NCBI GenBank assembly: GCA_964552235.1
Contig: CAZKGO010000017.1
Location: 1-64,000 of the forward strand
DNA: 64,000 bases
Source of the DNA: CAVTHK01 sp964552235
Lineage (GTDB): Bacteria; Spirochaetota; Spirochaetia; SZUA-6; CAVTHK01
Direction of reading: 5' to 3'
Shown: one piece after another, positions 1 through 8,341 of the stretch
How the letters are laid out: each line of letters opens with the position of its first letter
How positions within the stretch are numbered: the first letter of the stretch is position 1
Position numbers and translations under genes: made by a program
The notes under the pieces: model-generated
Told to the model about the DNA's origin: nothing
The model's input: only the letters and a program-made list of their open reading frames with translations
Databases searched by the model: none

Positions 1-110
1 TTGTGGTCCGGGACGCGGATCGAAGGGTCGAAGTTGTGAGGGCTGCAGGACCAGCCGTCGCTCTCCCAGGGGCCGGTCGAGGGGCCGTCGAACGATGCCC
101 TGTCTGTCAC
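1..110 (-). CDS. N-terminal fragment of an HMGL-like (DRE-TIM) enzyme, partial
   Basis: A 36-codon open frame runs off the left edge of the window. It would start at GTG (110), 10 nt after the stop of the sugar isomerase gene, so it is probably the last visible gene of the same operon. The segment WESDGWSCSPHNF resembles the short lead-in (W..SP.N) that precedes the first strand of homocitrate synthase/HMGL-like carboxyltransferases. That resemblance is recalled, not computed, and the catalytic region lies outside the window. The GGAGGTGA Shine-Dalgarno-like string overlaps the proposed GTG, so the exact start is uncertain. Confidence 0.4.
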   Translation of the reverse strand, partial: MTDRASFDGPSTGPWESDGWSCSPHNFDPSIRVPDH

Positions 111-120
111 CTCCGCGATG

Positions 121-897
121 CTACTTGCCCATGCGGCGCAGCGCCTCGAGGCTGCGCCGGGGGATGTCGAAGCCGCTGCCGTCCGCGGAGCCTTGTTCCA
201 CGACGTACCATTCGGTGTTCTGCGTCGTCTCGCAGAGGCGGAAGGTCTCCTTCCAGTCGATCGCCCCTTCGCCGATCGCCGCGTCGCTTGGACCCCCGTG
301 CTCCTTGAGGTGCACCGAGCGAGCGCGGTGCGGGAACCGGCGCAGCGCGGCCATCGGGTCGCCTCCGCCGGAGGCGCAGTTGCCGACATCGAGCTGCATG
401 ATCACCTCGGGCCGCGTGCTCAAGAACAGGCGGTACCAGGCGATCTCGCCTTCGACGAGGGCGAAGTCGAAGCCGTGGGAGTGGTAGCCGACGAACATGC
501 CGGCGCCGCGCACGCGCTCTGCCGCCGAGTCGAGGATGCCCGCGAGCTCTCTGATCCCTGCCGCCGACCCCACGCGCTGCCTGTCGGCGGCGACGATGAG
601 AAAGCGGTTGCCCAGCACGCGGTTGAGCTCGACGGTCCGCGCGAGAGCGTCGCCGAGCAGCGCCTCGGTGCTCAGGTGGATGCCGCAGCAGGCCAGGCCG
701 TTGTCGTCGAGCATGCGCCGAATCTCGGCTGCGGGCCGGTCCATCCAGACCACTGCGGCCCCGTCGTAGCCCCAGGGCTCGACGCCCCGGTAGCCGATGC
801 GAGCTACCTCGGCCAGCGTGCCAGCCAGGTCCTTTTCACACTCCGCCCGAACGCAGTAGAGCTGGAGGCCGATCGGTACCTTCTTCGTCGTGTTCAT
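121..897 (-). CDS. Sugar phosphate isomerase/epimerase (xylose isomerase-like TIM barrel)
   Basis: A cytoplasmic protein of about 258 residues, the normal size for the IolE/xylose-isomerase-like TIM-barrel family. The N-terminus IGLQLYCVR followed by an early G.EPWGYDG is the typical first strand. H.H (YHSHGFDF), a Glu/Asp-rich QLDVGNC strand and VHLKEHGG supply the usual divalent metal ligands. The start is ATG 897, which overlaps the stop of the upstream dehydrogenase as ATGA, so the two are translationally coupled. Together with that dehydrogenase it probably converts an inositol- or hexose-type substrate. The substrate cannot be read from the sequence. Confidence 0.85.
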   Translation of the reverse strand: MNTTKKVPIGLQLYCVRAECEKDLAGTLAEVARIGYRGVEPWGYDGAAVVWMDRPAAEIRRMLDDNGLACCGIHLSTEALLGDALARTVELNRVLGNRFLIVAADRQRVGSAAGIRELAGILDSAAERVRGAGMFVGYHSHGFDFALVEGEIAWYRLFLSTRPEVIMQLDVGNCASGGGDPMAALRRFPHRARSVHLKEHGGPSDAAIGEGAIDWKETFRLCETTQNTEWYVVEQGSADGSGFDIPRRSLEALRRMGK

Positions 898-2027
898 TGT
901 TTCCACACCTTCTCGGGGGCACAGGGGTCGATCGCGGTGCTCTTCGAGGCCTTGCGGATCTCCTCAGCCGTGAGCTCGCGGCCGAGGCGCGCCGACTGGT
1001 AGATCCCCTCGCTGATCAGCGCGGCGTTCAGCGCGATCTCGGCCGTGGGCAGCAGGCTCACGCGGCCGAGCAGGGCGCCCACCCAGTGTTTCTGCGATGA
1101 GTCGTACCAGACTGTTTCAGGAAAGCAGGCGTGCCAGCGCGTGTCCGAAGCCTGCAGATCGAAGGTGCTGCTGGCCGGCATGTCCGCGAGGCTCGAGAAG
1201 TACGCGAGCGGATCGAGGCGCAACCCGCCCTTGCTGCCGAGGATCTTGCTCGCCTCCTGCCCGTCGTGATGCACGGCCCAGGTTTCCTCGATGTCGAAGG
1301 AGATGCCGCCCTCGAGGCGTACCCAGCCGAGGCCCATCTCCTCGACGCCGTAGTTGGAAAAGGCGCGCCGGTCCTCGTACATCTCCAGCTCCTGGTGCGT
1401 GGCGCCGGTGACGGTCTTCACGGCGGGGTTGCCGATCAGGTAGAGCACCTGCGCGAGGTGATAGATGCCCATGTCGAAGAGCGCGCCCCCGGCCGAGATG
1501 GTGCGGTCGACAAAGTTGGCGGTGCCGTAGCCGTCCACGAAAGGCCGCCCGCGCCTGCGGGAACCGAACGAGCGGGCGTAGTAGATGCGGCCGAGGTGAC
1601 CGCCGTCGATGAGGCGTTTGGCCGCGTGGGTCTCAGGCTTGTAGAGCGTCGACATCTGGACGTGCAGCATGCGGCCGGCCTTGCGCGCGGCCGCCATCAT
1701 GTCCCCGGCGTCGCGGAACGTGCCGGCCATCGGCTTCTCGCAGTAGGCGTGCTTGCCGCTCTCGAGCACAGCGATCGTGAGCGGCGCGTGCTTGTTGTTG
1801 TGCACGCACACGTCGACCGCGTCCAGGTCCTCGCGCGCGAGCAGCTCCCTGTAGTCGCCATAGAGGTGCTCGACGCCAAAGCGGGCGCGGGCTGCCTCGA
1901 GCTTGTCGGGGAAAAGATCCGCAGCAGCCACGACCTGCGCCTCGGGAATGTCGCCGTAGGCCTCCAGGTGTCGCGTGCCGATCTGCCCCACTCCGATGAT
2001 GCCGATGCGGACCCTGCTCTTCTCCAA
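894..2027 (-). CDS. Gfo/Idh/MocA family NAD(P)-dependent oxidoreductase
   Basis: A 377-residue protein with the N-terminal Rossmann motif GIIGVGQIG (GxGxxG) and the family's EKP motif in YCEKPMAG, followed by the C-terminal alpha/beta domain (GGALFDMGIYHLAQ). I chose TTG 2027 because GGGGAGGAG lies just upstream and the product then begins about six residues before the Rossmann strand; upstream ATG codons would add unlikely sequence. It oxidises or reduces a sugar, inositol or similar polyol. It is the first gene of a minus-strand operon with the isomerase (4-nt overlap) and the partial HMGL-like gene. Confidence 0.88.
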   Translation of the reverse strand: MEKSRVRIGIIGVGQIGTRHLEAYGDIPEAQVVAAADLFPDKLEAARARFGVEHLYGDYRELLAREDLDAVDVCVHNNKHAPLTIAVLESGKHAYCEKPMAGTFRDAGDMMAAARKAGRMLHVQMSTLYKPETHAAKRLIDGGHLGRIYYARSFGSRRRGRPFVDGYGTANFVDRTISAGGALFDMGIYHLAQVLYLIGNPAVKTVTGATHQELEMYEDRRAFSNYGVEEMGLGWVRLEGGISFDIEETWAVHHDGQEASKILGSKGGLRLDPLAYFSSLADMPASSTFDLQASDTRWHACFPETVWYDSSQKHWVGALLGRVSLLPTAEIALNAALISEGIYQSARLGRELTAEEIRKASKSTAIDPCAPEKVWKQ

Positions 2028-2147
2028 CGGCTCCTCCCCAAGCGCCTGCCGCGGCACATTTTGCGGCAGACGGCGGCTGTGGTCAAACGCCCGGCATCCG
2101 ACGAGCTCGGCCGCCGGCGACCAGGCAGGCACCGGCACACGCCACGG

Positions 2148-2668
2148 TCATGGCTTTGGCGCACCGCGGAAGGCGCCGTTGAACTGTTCGACGACGGTGA
2201 TGGTCGCTCCTTCGTCGTGATCGTCAATCGGGCCTAGATTCGTTTCCTCCCGGCCCGCGCTGTGCCGGGGCAGAAGAGCCACCCGGAGCCCTGGTCGGTC
2301 GCACGCCGCTTGTGCACGACGCCGTTGACCTGGCTGATGCGGTAAGTCCTGCGGCGACGCAGCACGCCGAGAAGCGGCACGGCGCACTTCGTGGTTATCG
2401 TTCCGGCGCCTCGATCCAACTCCACGGATCCGGTTTCTCCGACCGCGAGGGGACCCATGGGCCAGACCAAGGCCTGGAGAACACCGAACCAGAGCAGAAT
2501 GACACAAAGCAGACCCGTGACGCCGCCGCCCCAATGGACGTACACGAAGAAGGGTGGAGCAATCACCGAGAGCGCGAGCAGAAGGAAGAATACGGCGGCG
2601 TTTCTCCGTTCCAGCCCGCGATGGCGGACCGTCCTTGGATATGGCGAAAGATCGGTCGGCGGCCACGT
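2148..2668 (-). pseudogene. Broken small membrane protein gene (two frameshifts)
   Basis: Three reading-frame segments join into one plausible product. It begins at GTG 2668, preceded by GGGAGG, with AADRSFAISKDG. A second frame then carries two hydrophobic helices (VFFLLLALSVIAPPFFVYV and a following LLCVILLWFGVLQALVW). After them comes a short PH-like strand region reading TYRISQVNGVVHKR. The frame changes again near 2275, and the end reads LGPIDDHDEGATITVVEQFN before TGA at 2148. Neither frame alone gives a sensible protein. Either the gene is decayed or the assembly has two indels here. Confidence 0.5.
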
Positions 2669-3078
2669 GAGCCTCCCGGTGCGGCGAGCGTATTGCCGAC
2701 TGCAGCAGGCGATAATCGGCTGACGGTCGAGCAGACTGTGGCGGGCCCGCCACGTCGTGGCGCTGGTAATCCTGCGTGTACTCGAGCGGGCCGCTCTGTG
2801 CCTTGAAAATCTCCCCGCTGACACAGAGATTTCAAAATGCGGCTTGTGTGGCCAACCCGCGGACGTCAGAGGTATCCGCGGTCGTTGGTCTGCTCCGGCC
2901 TCTCCATCAGCCTGCGCCAGCACAACGGCGGCCCCTGAAAAGATCCACCGAATCCTTGGGCTCAGCGGCAGGCGCTTGCTCAGCAAGCACACCCTGGCCG
3001 ACGACGAGCGTGACGGTGAAAGCGAGCTCGACAGCCGGCCCGCGTAGAGACCTCACGCGACGCAGTGCTCAAGTTGGG
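2669..3078. other. Intergenic stretch with no recognisable gene
   Basis: About 410 bases between the broken membrane-protein gene and the PIN toxin gene. Open frames are present on both strands, but their compositions are Arg/Pro/Ala-rich and none has a recognisable motif or a ribosome binding site. I see no RNA gene or repeat. It is probably non-coding or decayed sequence of the same accessory patch. Confidence 0.5.
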
Positions 3079-3486
3079 CTAGCCGAAGGGGTTCACGACC
3101 AGAACGCCACCGTAGTCCCGGCCGGCGCCGAGATCCTCGGAGATCACTTCCGTGCACCCCTGCAACCTGGCGGCCTCGATGATTGCAGCGTCCCAGTACG
3201 AGAGCCCCCAGTGCACACTGGCCACGAATGCCGCCCTCATGAGCGGGACAGTCATCTCCTGCACGGGAAATCTCAACCACTTTTCGACAAAGGCCAGAGC
3301 GTCCTCGTGGGCGAGGGCACCGCTTCGCGAGGCCCGTGTTGCCTGGACGTAGAACTCCTGCAGGACCTGAACGGAGAGACACAGGTCGCTGCCGGCCAGC
3401 AACTCGATTGCGACCTTGGCTTTGCGGACTTCTTCGGCAGCGCTGCTCACACTGTAGAGCAGAACGTTGGTGTCAACGAAGCGCAT
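3079..3486 (-). CDS. vapC: PIN-domain toxin, VapC-like
   Basis: A 135-residue PIN-domain protein. It opens with MRFVDTNVLLYSV, where the first Asp and the DTN signature are conserved. An internal acidic cluster (LQEFYVQA) and the C-terminal LSYWDAAIIEAA followed by VISEDL supply the other acidic metal ligands of PIN RNases. VapC proteins cleave RNA, often tRNA. The start is ATG 3486, 14 nt inside the end of the antitoxin-like gene, the usual vapBC arrangement. All catalytic acids are present, so it is probably intact, in contrast to its decayed neighbours. Confidence 0.85.
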   Translation of the reverse strand: MRFVDTNVLLYSVSSAAEEVRKAKVAIELLAGSDLCLSVQVLQEFYVQATRASRSGALAHEDALAFVEKWLRFPVQEMTVPLMRAAFVASVHWGLSYWDAAIIEAARLQGCTEVISEDLGAGRDYGGVLVVNPFG

Positions 3487-3727
3487 GGCGATCGTGCAAC
3501 TCGTCCCTCGCGAGCCGATCCGACGCGCGGAACGCGACACCACGAGCCCTCAGCCGCGCACGCAACTCCTGTTCTTCCCTGCGCAGGCGGTCGAAATCGG
3601 TCTCCTGACCCGCGATCTCGGCCAGCATCTTCTTCACGAGCGCAGATACCGAAGTCCGAAGCTCCGCCGCACGCAGTCGCGCCCTGTGATAGATTTCGTC
3701 ATCCACAGAAACTGTGATGTTTTTCAC
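3473..3727 (-). CDS. vapB: Ribbon-helix-helix antitoxin, VapB-like
   Basis: An 84-residue protein starting at GTG 3727. The first part (NITVSVDDEIYHRARLRA followed by SVSALVKKMLAEIAG) has the strand-helix-helix pattern of RHH antitoxins, with SVSALV in the second helix. The remainder is a charged tail rich in Arg and Glu that probably binds the toxin. The gene overlaps the PIN toxin gene by 14 nt. There is no Shine-Dalgarno; a -10 box TACTGT ends 6 nt before the GTG, so the mRNA is probably leaderless. RHH antitoxins usually repress their own promoter. Confidence 0.75.
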   Translation of the reverse strand: MKNITVSVDDEIYHRARLRAAELRTSVSALVKKMLAEIAGQETDFDRLRREEQELRARLRARGVAFRASDRLARDELHDRHALR

Positions 3728-3733
3728 ATATTC

Positions 3734-3762
3734 ACAGTACCACTCGGAATGCAAGAGGTCAA
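3734..3762 (-). promoter_or_regulatory. Promoter of the vapBC-like pair
   Basis: On the minus strand TTGACC (3762-3757) is separated by 17 nt from TACTGT (3739-3734). The GTG start of the antitoxin gene follows after 6 nt, so transcription should begin at or next to the start codon. The repeat TGTGAA/TGTGAA overlapping the -10 and the start is a candidate RHH operator. Confidence 0.6.
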
Positions 3763-3804
3763 GCGCGCCCGAGACCGAAGAACCCTGGGGCCGTAGGATT
3801 GCGG

Positions 3805-3957
3805 CTATCGCCGACCCGCGCCAGCCGTCCGCCGAAAGGAGATCTGGCTCTTCATCACGCGGAGCTCGTCCCCGCCGAGGCTGTCGACCACGCCGCACAC
3901 CGCGTGGAACAGCGACCCGGCAACGGGGTTCCCGGCGAAGAGCTCGTTTACCGTCAA
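3805..3957 (-). pseudogene. Gene fragment resembling a DUF5655 domain
   Basis: A 50-codon frame from TTG 3957 reads VNELFAGNPVAGSLFHAV, then SLGGDELRVMKSQISFRR, and then stops. The VxKSQISFRR motif is typical of the DUF5655 fold, in which the chain continues for another 50 or more residues. Here it ends abruptly, so I treat it as a truncated remnant. The family name is recalled from pattern, not searched. It belongs to the decayed patch between the vapBC-like pair and the SDR remnant. Confidence 0.3.
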
Positions 3958-4000
3958 ACGGCCGCTCCTCGACACCGGAGCCGGGCGGCGCGCGCCCGCT

Positions 4001-4550
4001 CTACGGCAATCGTCCGGCCGTCTGCCACGCGAGGGCCTTGCCTGTGCAGTCCTGGTACGGCGGTTCCCCGTTGCTGCATTCGGCCACGATGCGGGCGATC
4101 CCGCCTGCGGACTCCTCCACGGCCACTTGGGCGCCGGGCCCGCCCATGTCCGTCTTGACCCAGCCGGGGTGGACGGCCAGGACGGGTATCCCGTCGTCCT
4201 CGAGCAGGAAGTTCAGCCGAGGCGACAGCATGTTCGCAGCCGCTTTCGACACGCGGCAGGGCAGCATCGCGCCGTCGGCGGCCCCGGAGATGCTGCCGCC
4301 TACGGACGTGATGATGAGCTTCGGCCGGGAGCAGGCTGTGGAACGGCCGCACGGTCCGCAGGACGCCGACGACATTCACGTCGAACGTCCGCATCATGAG
4401 CTCATCCTCGATGCGGCAAGGGGGATCGGCGGCCGAGTCGACCGACGACCGATCGGTGACATCCATCACGAGGGGCAGAGAGCGCTCGCCGTGTCGCGCA
4501 CTCAGCTCCAGGACCGCGGCGTCGCTGCCGCTGCGCGGAGAGTGCGCCGC
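4001..4550 (-). pseudogene. Short-chain dehydrogenase pseudogene
   Basis: SDR-family sequence is recognisable in two frames. The first has LPLVMDVTDRSSVD and MMRTFDVNVVGVLRTVRPF (the NVxG region). After a frameshift near 4325-4345, the second has LIITSVGGSISG (catalytic Ser strand), VSKAAANM and VLAVHPGWVKTDMGG. The N-terminal Rossmann GxxxGxG is missing, an in-frame TGA lies at 4551-4553, and the catalytic Tyr of YxxxK is Cys (PCRVSK). Truncation, frameshift and the lost active-site residue together make this a dead gene rather than a sequencing slip. Confidence 0.75.
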
Positions 4551-4605
4551 TCACATCGGGGCCAGCGCGCTCCGCCGCCCTTCCCAAAGCCCGGGCGCGT
4601 CGTGG

Positions 4606-4611
4606 TAGGAT
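4606..4611 (+). promoter_or_regulatory. -10 box, leaderless glycerol-1-phosphate dehydrogenase mRNA
   Basis: TAGGAT lies 7 nt before the GTG start at 4619, and no Shine-Dalgarno is present between them. No good -35 is evident at the standard distance. The arrangement matches other leaderless starts in this window. Confidence 0.4.
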
Positions 4612-4618
4612 CGCGGCC

Positions 4619-5974
4619 GTGACCGAGCCCGCCGGGAGCCTCTCTTCGCGCAGCCTCTCCCAGCTGCTGAGCCCCGAAGGCTTCAGCTGCGCTTGCGGCC
4701 GCCTCCACCGCTGCGACGTCAAGGAGATCGTCCTCGAAGCCGGCGCCCTCCGGCGCGTTTCCGAAGTCGTGAGGAGACACGGCGGGAAGCGCCCCTTTGT
4801 GCTCGACGACGGCAACACGCACGAGGCCGCCGGCGAGCTCGTCGAGAGCCTGCTGCGCAAGGACGGCCTGCAGCCGCAACGGTTCACATTCGGGCGGGAA
4901 AAGATCGAGCCCGACGAAGCCGCCCTCGGACAGGCGCTGATCGGCTTCGACAGGCGCTGCGACCTCGTCGTCGGCATCGGCGGCGGAACCATCAACGACA
5001 TCGGCAAGATGGCTGCCCGGATCACGGGTCTGCCCTACGTGATCGTGGCGACGGCGCCCTCGATGGATGGGTTCGCCTCGGCCACTTCGTCGATGATCTG
5101 GAAGCGGAGCAAGGTCTCGCTGGACAGCGTGTGCGCAGCCGCCATCGTCGCGGACCTGGACGTCCTCACCCGGGCCCCTGAACGGCTCCTCCTGGCGGGC
5201 GTGGGTGACATCCTCGCCAAGTATGTGAGCATCTGCGAGTGGCGAATCTCCCACCTGGTCAACGGCGAGTACTTCTGCGACGAGATCGCGTCATTGATCC
5301 GCCGCGAGGTGCGCAGGTGCGCCGCTTCGGCCGACGGTCTTCTGCGCAGGGATCCCGAAGCCGTGCGCGCCGTGATGGAGGCGCTGATCCTCACCGGGAT
5401 GGCGATGGCCTTTGCGGGGGTCTCGCGGCCAGCCTCGGGCATCGAGCACTACTTCTCGCACCTCTGGGACATGAGGGGGCTGGAGCTCGACCGCGACTGC
5501 GACCTGCACGGCATCCAGGTGGGCGTCGCCACCCTGCTGTCGCTGCGGGTCTACGACATGATTCGAGAGCTGGTCCCTGACAAGACGAAGGCCCTCGCTG
5601 CGGTCGGCCGCTTCTCCTGGCCGGAGTGGGCGCAGACGCTGCGCGGTTTCCTCGGCTCGGCCGCCGAGGAGCTCATCCGCAGGGAGTCGGACGAAGGCAA
5701 GTACGACAGGCGGAAGCACCGCGAGCGCCTGGAAGTCATCTGCGCCCGCTGGCCCGAGATTCTTGCGATCATCGGCGAAGAGCTGCCGGAAAGCCGCAGC
5801 GTCAGGAATCTCATGACCGCCCTGCGGATGCCGGTGGAGCCCGAGGAGATCGGCATCGGCAGGGACGAAGCGAGACTCACGTTCCTCGCCACCAAGGACA
5901 TCCGCGACAAGTACATCGCCAGCCGCCTGCTCTGGGACCTGGGCGTCCTCGAGGAGACCGCTGCGCGGCTGTAG
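4619..5974 (+). CDS. egsA: sn-Glycerol-1-phosphate dehydrogenase (AraM/EgsA family)
   Basis: A 451-residue member of the iron-containing alcohol dehydrogenase/DHQ-synthase-like superfamily. The nucleotide-binding loop GIGGGTINDIGKMAA and the strongly diagnostic APSMDGFASATSSMI identify the AraM/G1PDH branch. Metal-ligand candidates are the Asp of GVGDILAKYVS and the His residues of GIEHYFSHLWD and DLHGIQVG. The enzyme reduces dihydroxyacetone phosphate to sn-glycerol-1-phosphate, the archaeal stereoisomer. In Bacillus the homologue feeds heptaprenylglyceryl phosphate synthesis. No partner prenyltransferase lies next to it. The start is GTG 4619. Confidence 0.88.
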   Translation: MTEPAGSLSSRSLSQLLSPEGFSCACGRLHRCDVKEIVLEAGALRRVSEVVRRHGGKRPFVLDDGNTHEAAGELVESLLRKDGLQPQRFTFGREKIEPDEAALGQALIGFDRRCDLVVGIGGGTINDIGKMAARITGLPYVIVATAPSMDGFASATSSMIWKRSKVSLDSVCAAAIVADLDVLTRAPERLLLAGVGDILAKYVSICEWRISHLVNGEYFCDEIASLIRREVRRCAASADGLLRRDPEAVRAVMEALILTGMAMAFAGVSRPASGIEHYFSHLWDMRGLELDRDCDLHGIQVGVATLLSLRVYDMIRELVPDKTKALAAVGRFSWPEWAQTLRGFLGSAAEELIRRESDEGKYDRRKHRERLEVICARWPEILAIIGEELPESRSVRNLMTALRMPVEPEEIGIGRDEARLTFLATKDIRDKYIASRLLWDLGVLEETAARL

Positions 5975-5987
5975 GGGCGACGTCTCG

Positions 5988-6016
5988 TTGACGCAGCCGC
6001 CCGCGGGCGCTAGAGT
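5988..6016 (+). promoter_or_regulatory. Promoter of the sulfatase gene
   Basis: TTGACG (5988-5993), a 17-nt spacer and TAGAGT (6011-6016). The GTG start of the sulfatase follows 9 nt later with no Shine-Dalgarno, consistent with a leaderless or near-leaderless transcript. Confidence 0.6.
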
Positions 6017-6025
6017 GCGGACACT

Positions 6026-7462
6026 GTGAACCGTCCCAACGTGATCCTGATCCTCGCCGACGACCTCGGCTGGACCGACCTCGGCTGCTGCGGCAGCGGC
6101 TTCTACGAAACGCCGCACCTCGATCGACTGGCAGCCGAGGGCATGCGGTTCACCCAGGCCTATGCCGCCTGCCCGGTCTGCTCACCGACGCGGGCCAGCA
6201 TCCTCACGGGACGCTACCCGGCCCGCGTCGGGGTGACGGACTGGATCGACTGGGGCGGACGGATCCACCCCGCGCGCGGCGCCCTCATCGACGCTCCGTA
6301 CCTCAAGGCGCTGCCCGCCACCGAGACGACTCTGGCGCACCTGCTCTCGGCGCGGGGCTACGCGACATGGCACGTCGGCAAGTGGCACCTGGGGGGCGAA
6401 GGCCACCTGCCCGATCAGATGGGGTTCGACGTGAACGTGGGCGGCTGCCATCACGGCAGCCCGGGGCGAGGCGGCTATTTCAGCCCATGGACCATCGATG
6501 CGCTCAAGGATGTCGACGTCCCCGACGGCACCGACCTCACCGACTACCTGACCGACCGCGCCGTCGAGCTGATCCGCGGAGCGCGTGGGCCCTTCTTCCT
6601 CAATCTGTGGCCCTACCTCGTCCACACTCCGATCGAGGCTGCCGAGGCGGCAACGGAGAAGTATCGGCGCAAGGCGCGCCGCCTCGGCCTCGAGGGGCGC
6701 GATCCCTTCGAGATCGGGGGCTTCTTCCCGGCGGAGCACAAGAAGACGGAGCGCATCAAGAGACGGCTCTTCCACTCGGACCCGGTCTACGCGGCGATGG
6801 TGGACAAGCTTGACGAAAGCGTCGGGCGCGTGCTTGCGGCCGTGGCCGAGAAAGGCGAGGCGGACAACACGCTCGTCATGTTCACATCCGACAACGGAGG
6901 GCTCGCCACCTCCGAGGGGTCCCCAACGACCAATCGACCGCTGGCCGAAGGCAAAGGCTGGATGTACGATGGCGGCACCCGGGAGCCGCTGATCGTGCGA
7001 TGGCCCGGCCGCGTCGCTCCGTCGACGACGAGCGAGGCTGTGCTCACCAGCACCGACTTCGTACCCACGATCCTCGAGGCAGTCGGCATGCCTGCCCTGC
7101 CGCAGGGAGAGATCGACGGCGTGAGTTTTCTGCCGGCGCTCGAAGGAAAGCCGTTCGACCGCGGACCCATCTTCTGGCACTACCCTCATTACGGGAACCA
7201 GGGGGGAACCCCCGGGGCCTCGGTCCGCGACGGCGACTGGAAGCTGATCCGCTTTTTCGAGGACGGCCACGAGGAGCTGTACAACCTGCGCGAGGACATC
7301 GGGGAGGAGCACGACCTGCGCGACAGGGAGCCCGCCAGGGTGCGGTCTCTCTCGGAGAGCCTCACCCGGTGGCAGCAGGAGGTCGAGGCGCGCATCCCCG
7401 CGCGCAACGAGGCTTATGCGCCGTGGCCGGAGCGGGAGCCCTGCGGGCATCATCCGGCCTGA
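6026..7462 (+). CDS. Sulfatase (type I, formylglycine-dependent)
   Basis: A 478-residue alkaline-phosphatase-superfamily sulfatase. The N-terminal ILILADDLGWTDLG gives the first metal aspartates. The core motif C-S-P-T-R at Cys52 (VCSPTRASILTGRYP) is the site converted to formylglycine. VGKWHLG supplies the Lys/His of the active site and FTSDNGG the second metal pair. The C-terminus (VRDGDWKLI...LYNLREDIGEEHDL) is the usual arylsulfatase A-like end. There is no signal peptide from the GTG start, so it is probably cytoplasmic, acting on imported sulfated sugars. No FGly-generating enzyme is in the window. Confidence 0.92.
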   Translation: MNRPNVILILADDLGWTDLGCCGSGFYETPHLDRLAAEGMRFTQAYAACPVCSPTRASILTGRYPARVGVTDWIDWGGRIHPARGALIDAPYLKALPATETTLAHLLSARGYATWHVGKWHLGGEGHLPDQMGFDVNVGGCHHGSPGRGGYFSPWTIDALKDVDVPDGTDLTDYLTDRAVELIRGARGPFFLNLWPYLVHTPIEAAEAATEKYRRKARRLGLEGRDPFEIGGFFPAEHKKTERIKRRLFHSDPVYAAMVDKLDESVGRVLAAVAEKGEADNTLVMFTSDNGGLATSEGSPTTNRPLAEGKGWMYDGGTREPLIVRWPGRVAPSTTSEAVLTSTDFVPTILEAVGMPALPQGEIDGVSFLPALEGKPFDRGPIFWHYPHYGNQGGTPGASVRDGDWKLIRFFEDGHEELYNLREDIGEEHDLRDREPARVRSLSESLTRWQQEVEARIPARNEAYAPWPEREPCGHHPA

Positions 7463-7476
7463 CGGCGCCGGCCGTC
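7461..7476. terminator. Short hairpin between convergent genes
   Basis: GACGGC-gccg-GCCGTC forms a 6-bp stem starting at the sulfatase stop codon. It lies between convergent genes and has no following T-run, so termination is only inferred from position. Confidence 0.3.
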
Positions 7477-7563
7477 ATACGGGCGTGCCCCGCTGTTGGG
7501 GGGGTCGTCCTCGCCGCCGCGGCCGGCATCGAAGACCGAACGCCGCGTGCGTCCTCGCTGTCG

Positions 7564-8103
7564 CTACCGGCTCCTGGGCGGGGAGGCGCGCTTCGGTCTG
7601 CGGCGTCGCGAGTCGAACCCCGTGGTGACGGCCCCGACGAGGCCCACGAACAGGACCGGAGCAGCCGCGCCCAGGATGGTTCTCTTGGGGTCGATCTCCT
7701 CGACAGCCCGCCTGGAGAGCTCTCCTGTTTTCTCCGCGGTTCTGACGGGCGTACTCCGGGGCTGTGCCGGGGCCTGCGCAACCCTGGCGACGGTGCGGGT
7801 CCGGCCGCGAGCGGCCGTCTGCGTGTTTCGCGAGCGGCTCACCGTCACGTTCTGGCCCGCCGGAATGGCGCGCGGCGGCGCCTGCGGTGCGGCGGCAGTC
7901 CGCCATCCTGCTGTGGAGCTGTCCGGCTGCTTTGCGGCGCTGTCTGGCTGCCCTGCGCTGCTGTCTGATTGCCTGGCCGGGCCGTTGGACGGCGTTCCGC
8001 TGCCGTCCGGTTCTCTGGGGGTGCCCGCCGACTTGCAGGCGGAAAGAACAACAGCGGCAGCGAAGCACAGCATCAGGATGGCGAGAGAATGCGGCTTCTT
8101 CAT
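7564..8103 (-). CDS. Small lipoprotein with C-terminal membrane helix, unknown function
   Basis: A 179-residue protein starting at ATG 8103, with GGGGGA upstream. A hydrophobic leader ends in the lipobox LSAC (Cys23). The middle is a low-complexity Ser/Thr/Pro/Gln/Asp linker with repeats such as QPDSAAKQPDSS. A basic segment (RSRNTQTAARGRTRT) follows, then one predicted membrane helix near the C-terminus (AAPVLFVGLVGAVTTGF) and a basic tail. I recognise no family. The architecture suggests an envelope-spanning or tethering protein. It is convergent with the sulfatase and divergent from ahcY. Confidence 0.7.
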   Translation of the reverse strand: MKKPHSLAILMLCFAAAVVLSACKSAGTPREPDGSGTPSNGPARQSDSSAGQPDSAAKQPDSSTAGWRTAAAPQAPPRAIPAGQNVTVSRSRNTQTAARGRTRTVARVAQAPAQPRSTPVRTAEKTGELSRRAVEEIDPKRTILGAAAPVLFVGLVGAVTTGFDSRRRRPKRASPPRSR

Positions 8104-8341
8104 GTCCTGTCCCCCTCCGCCTGTCCGCGGCGGCGCTGGACCGGCGACTCTCCTCCAATGATATCGCGCGCGAGCCGCAGCCGCCGCCGGAAAAACAGGG
8201 CCGCAAGCTCCGGTCGCACTGCAGGCGGCCGCAACGATGGCGCTTGACCAGCCGCCTGCGGCCGTGCAAGCTGCCGTCTCGCGAGGACTCAAGCCGCCGC
8301 TGAACGCACGCGCACAGCCGTCGCCGCAAGGAGAGACAGGG

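Noticed and set aside
8104..8341. Possible SAH riboswitch upstream of ahcY
   Set aside because: The conserved GAGGAGCGYUGC core of that riboswitch is not present. The region only shows ordinary GC-rich leader sequence.
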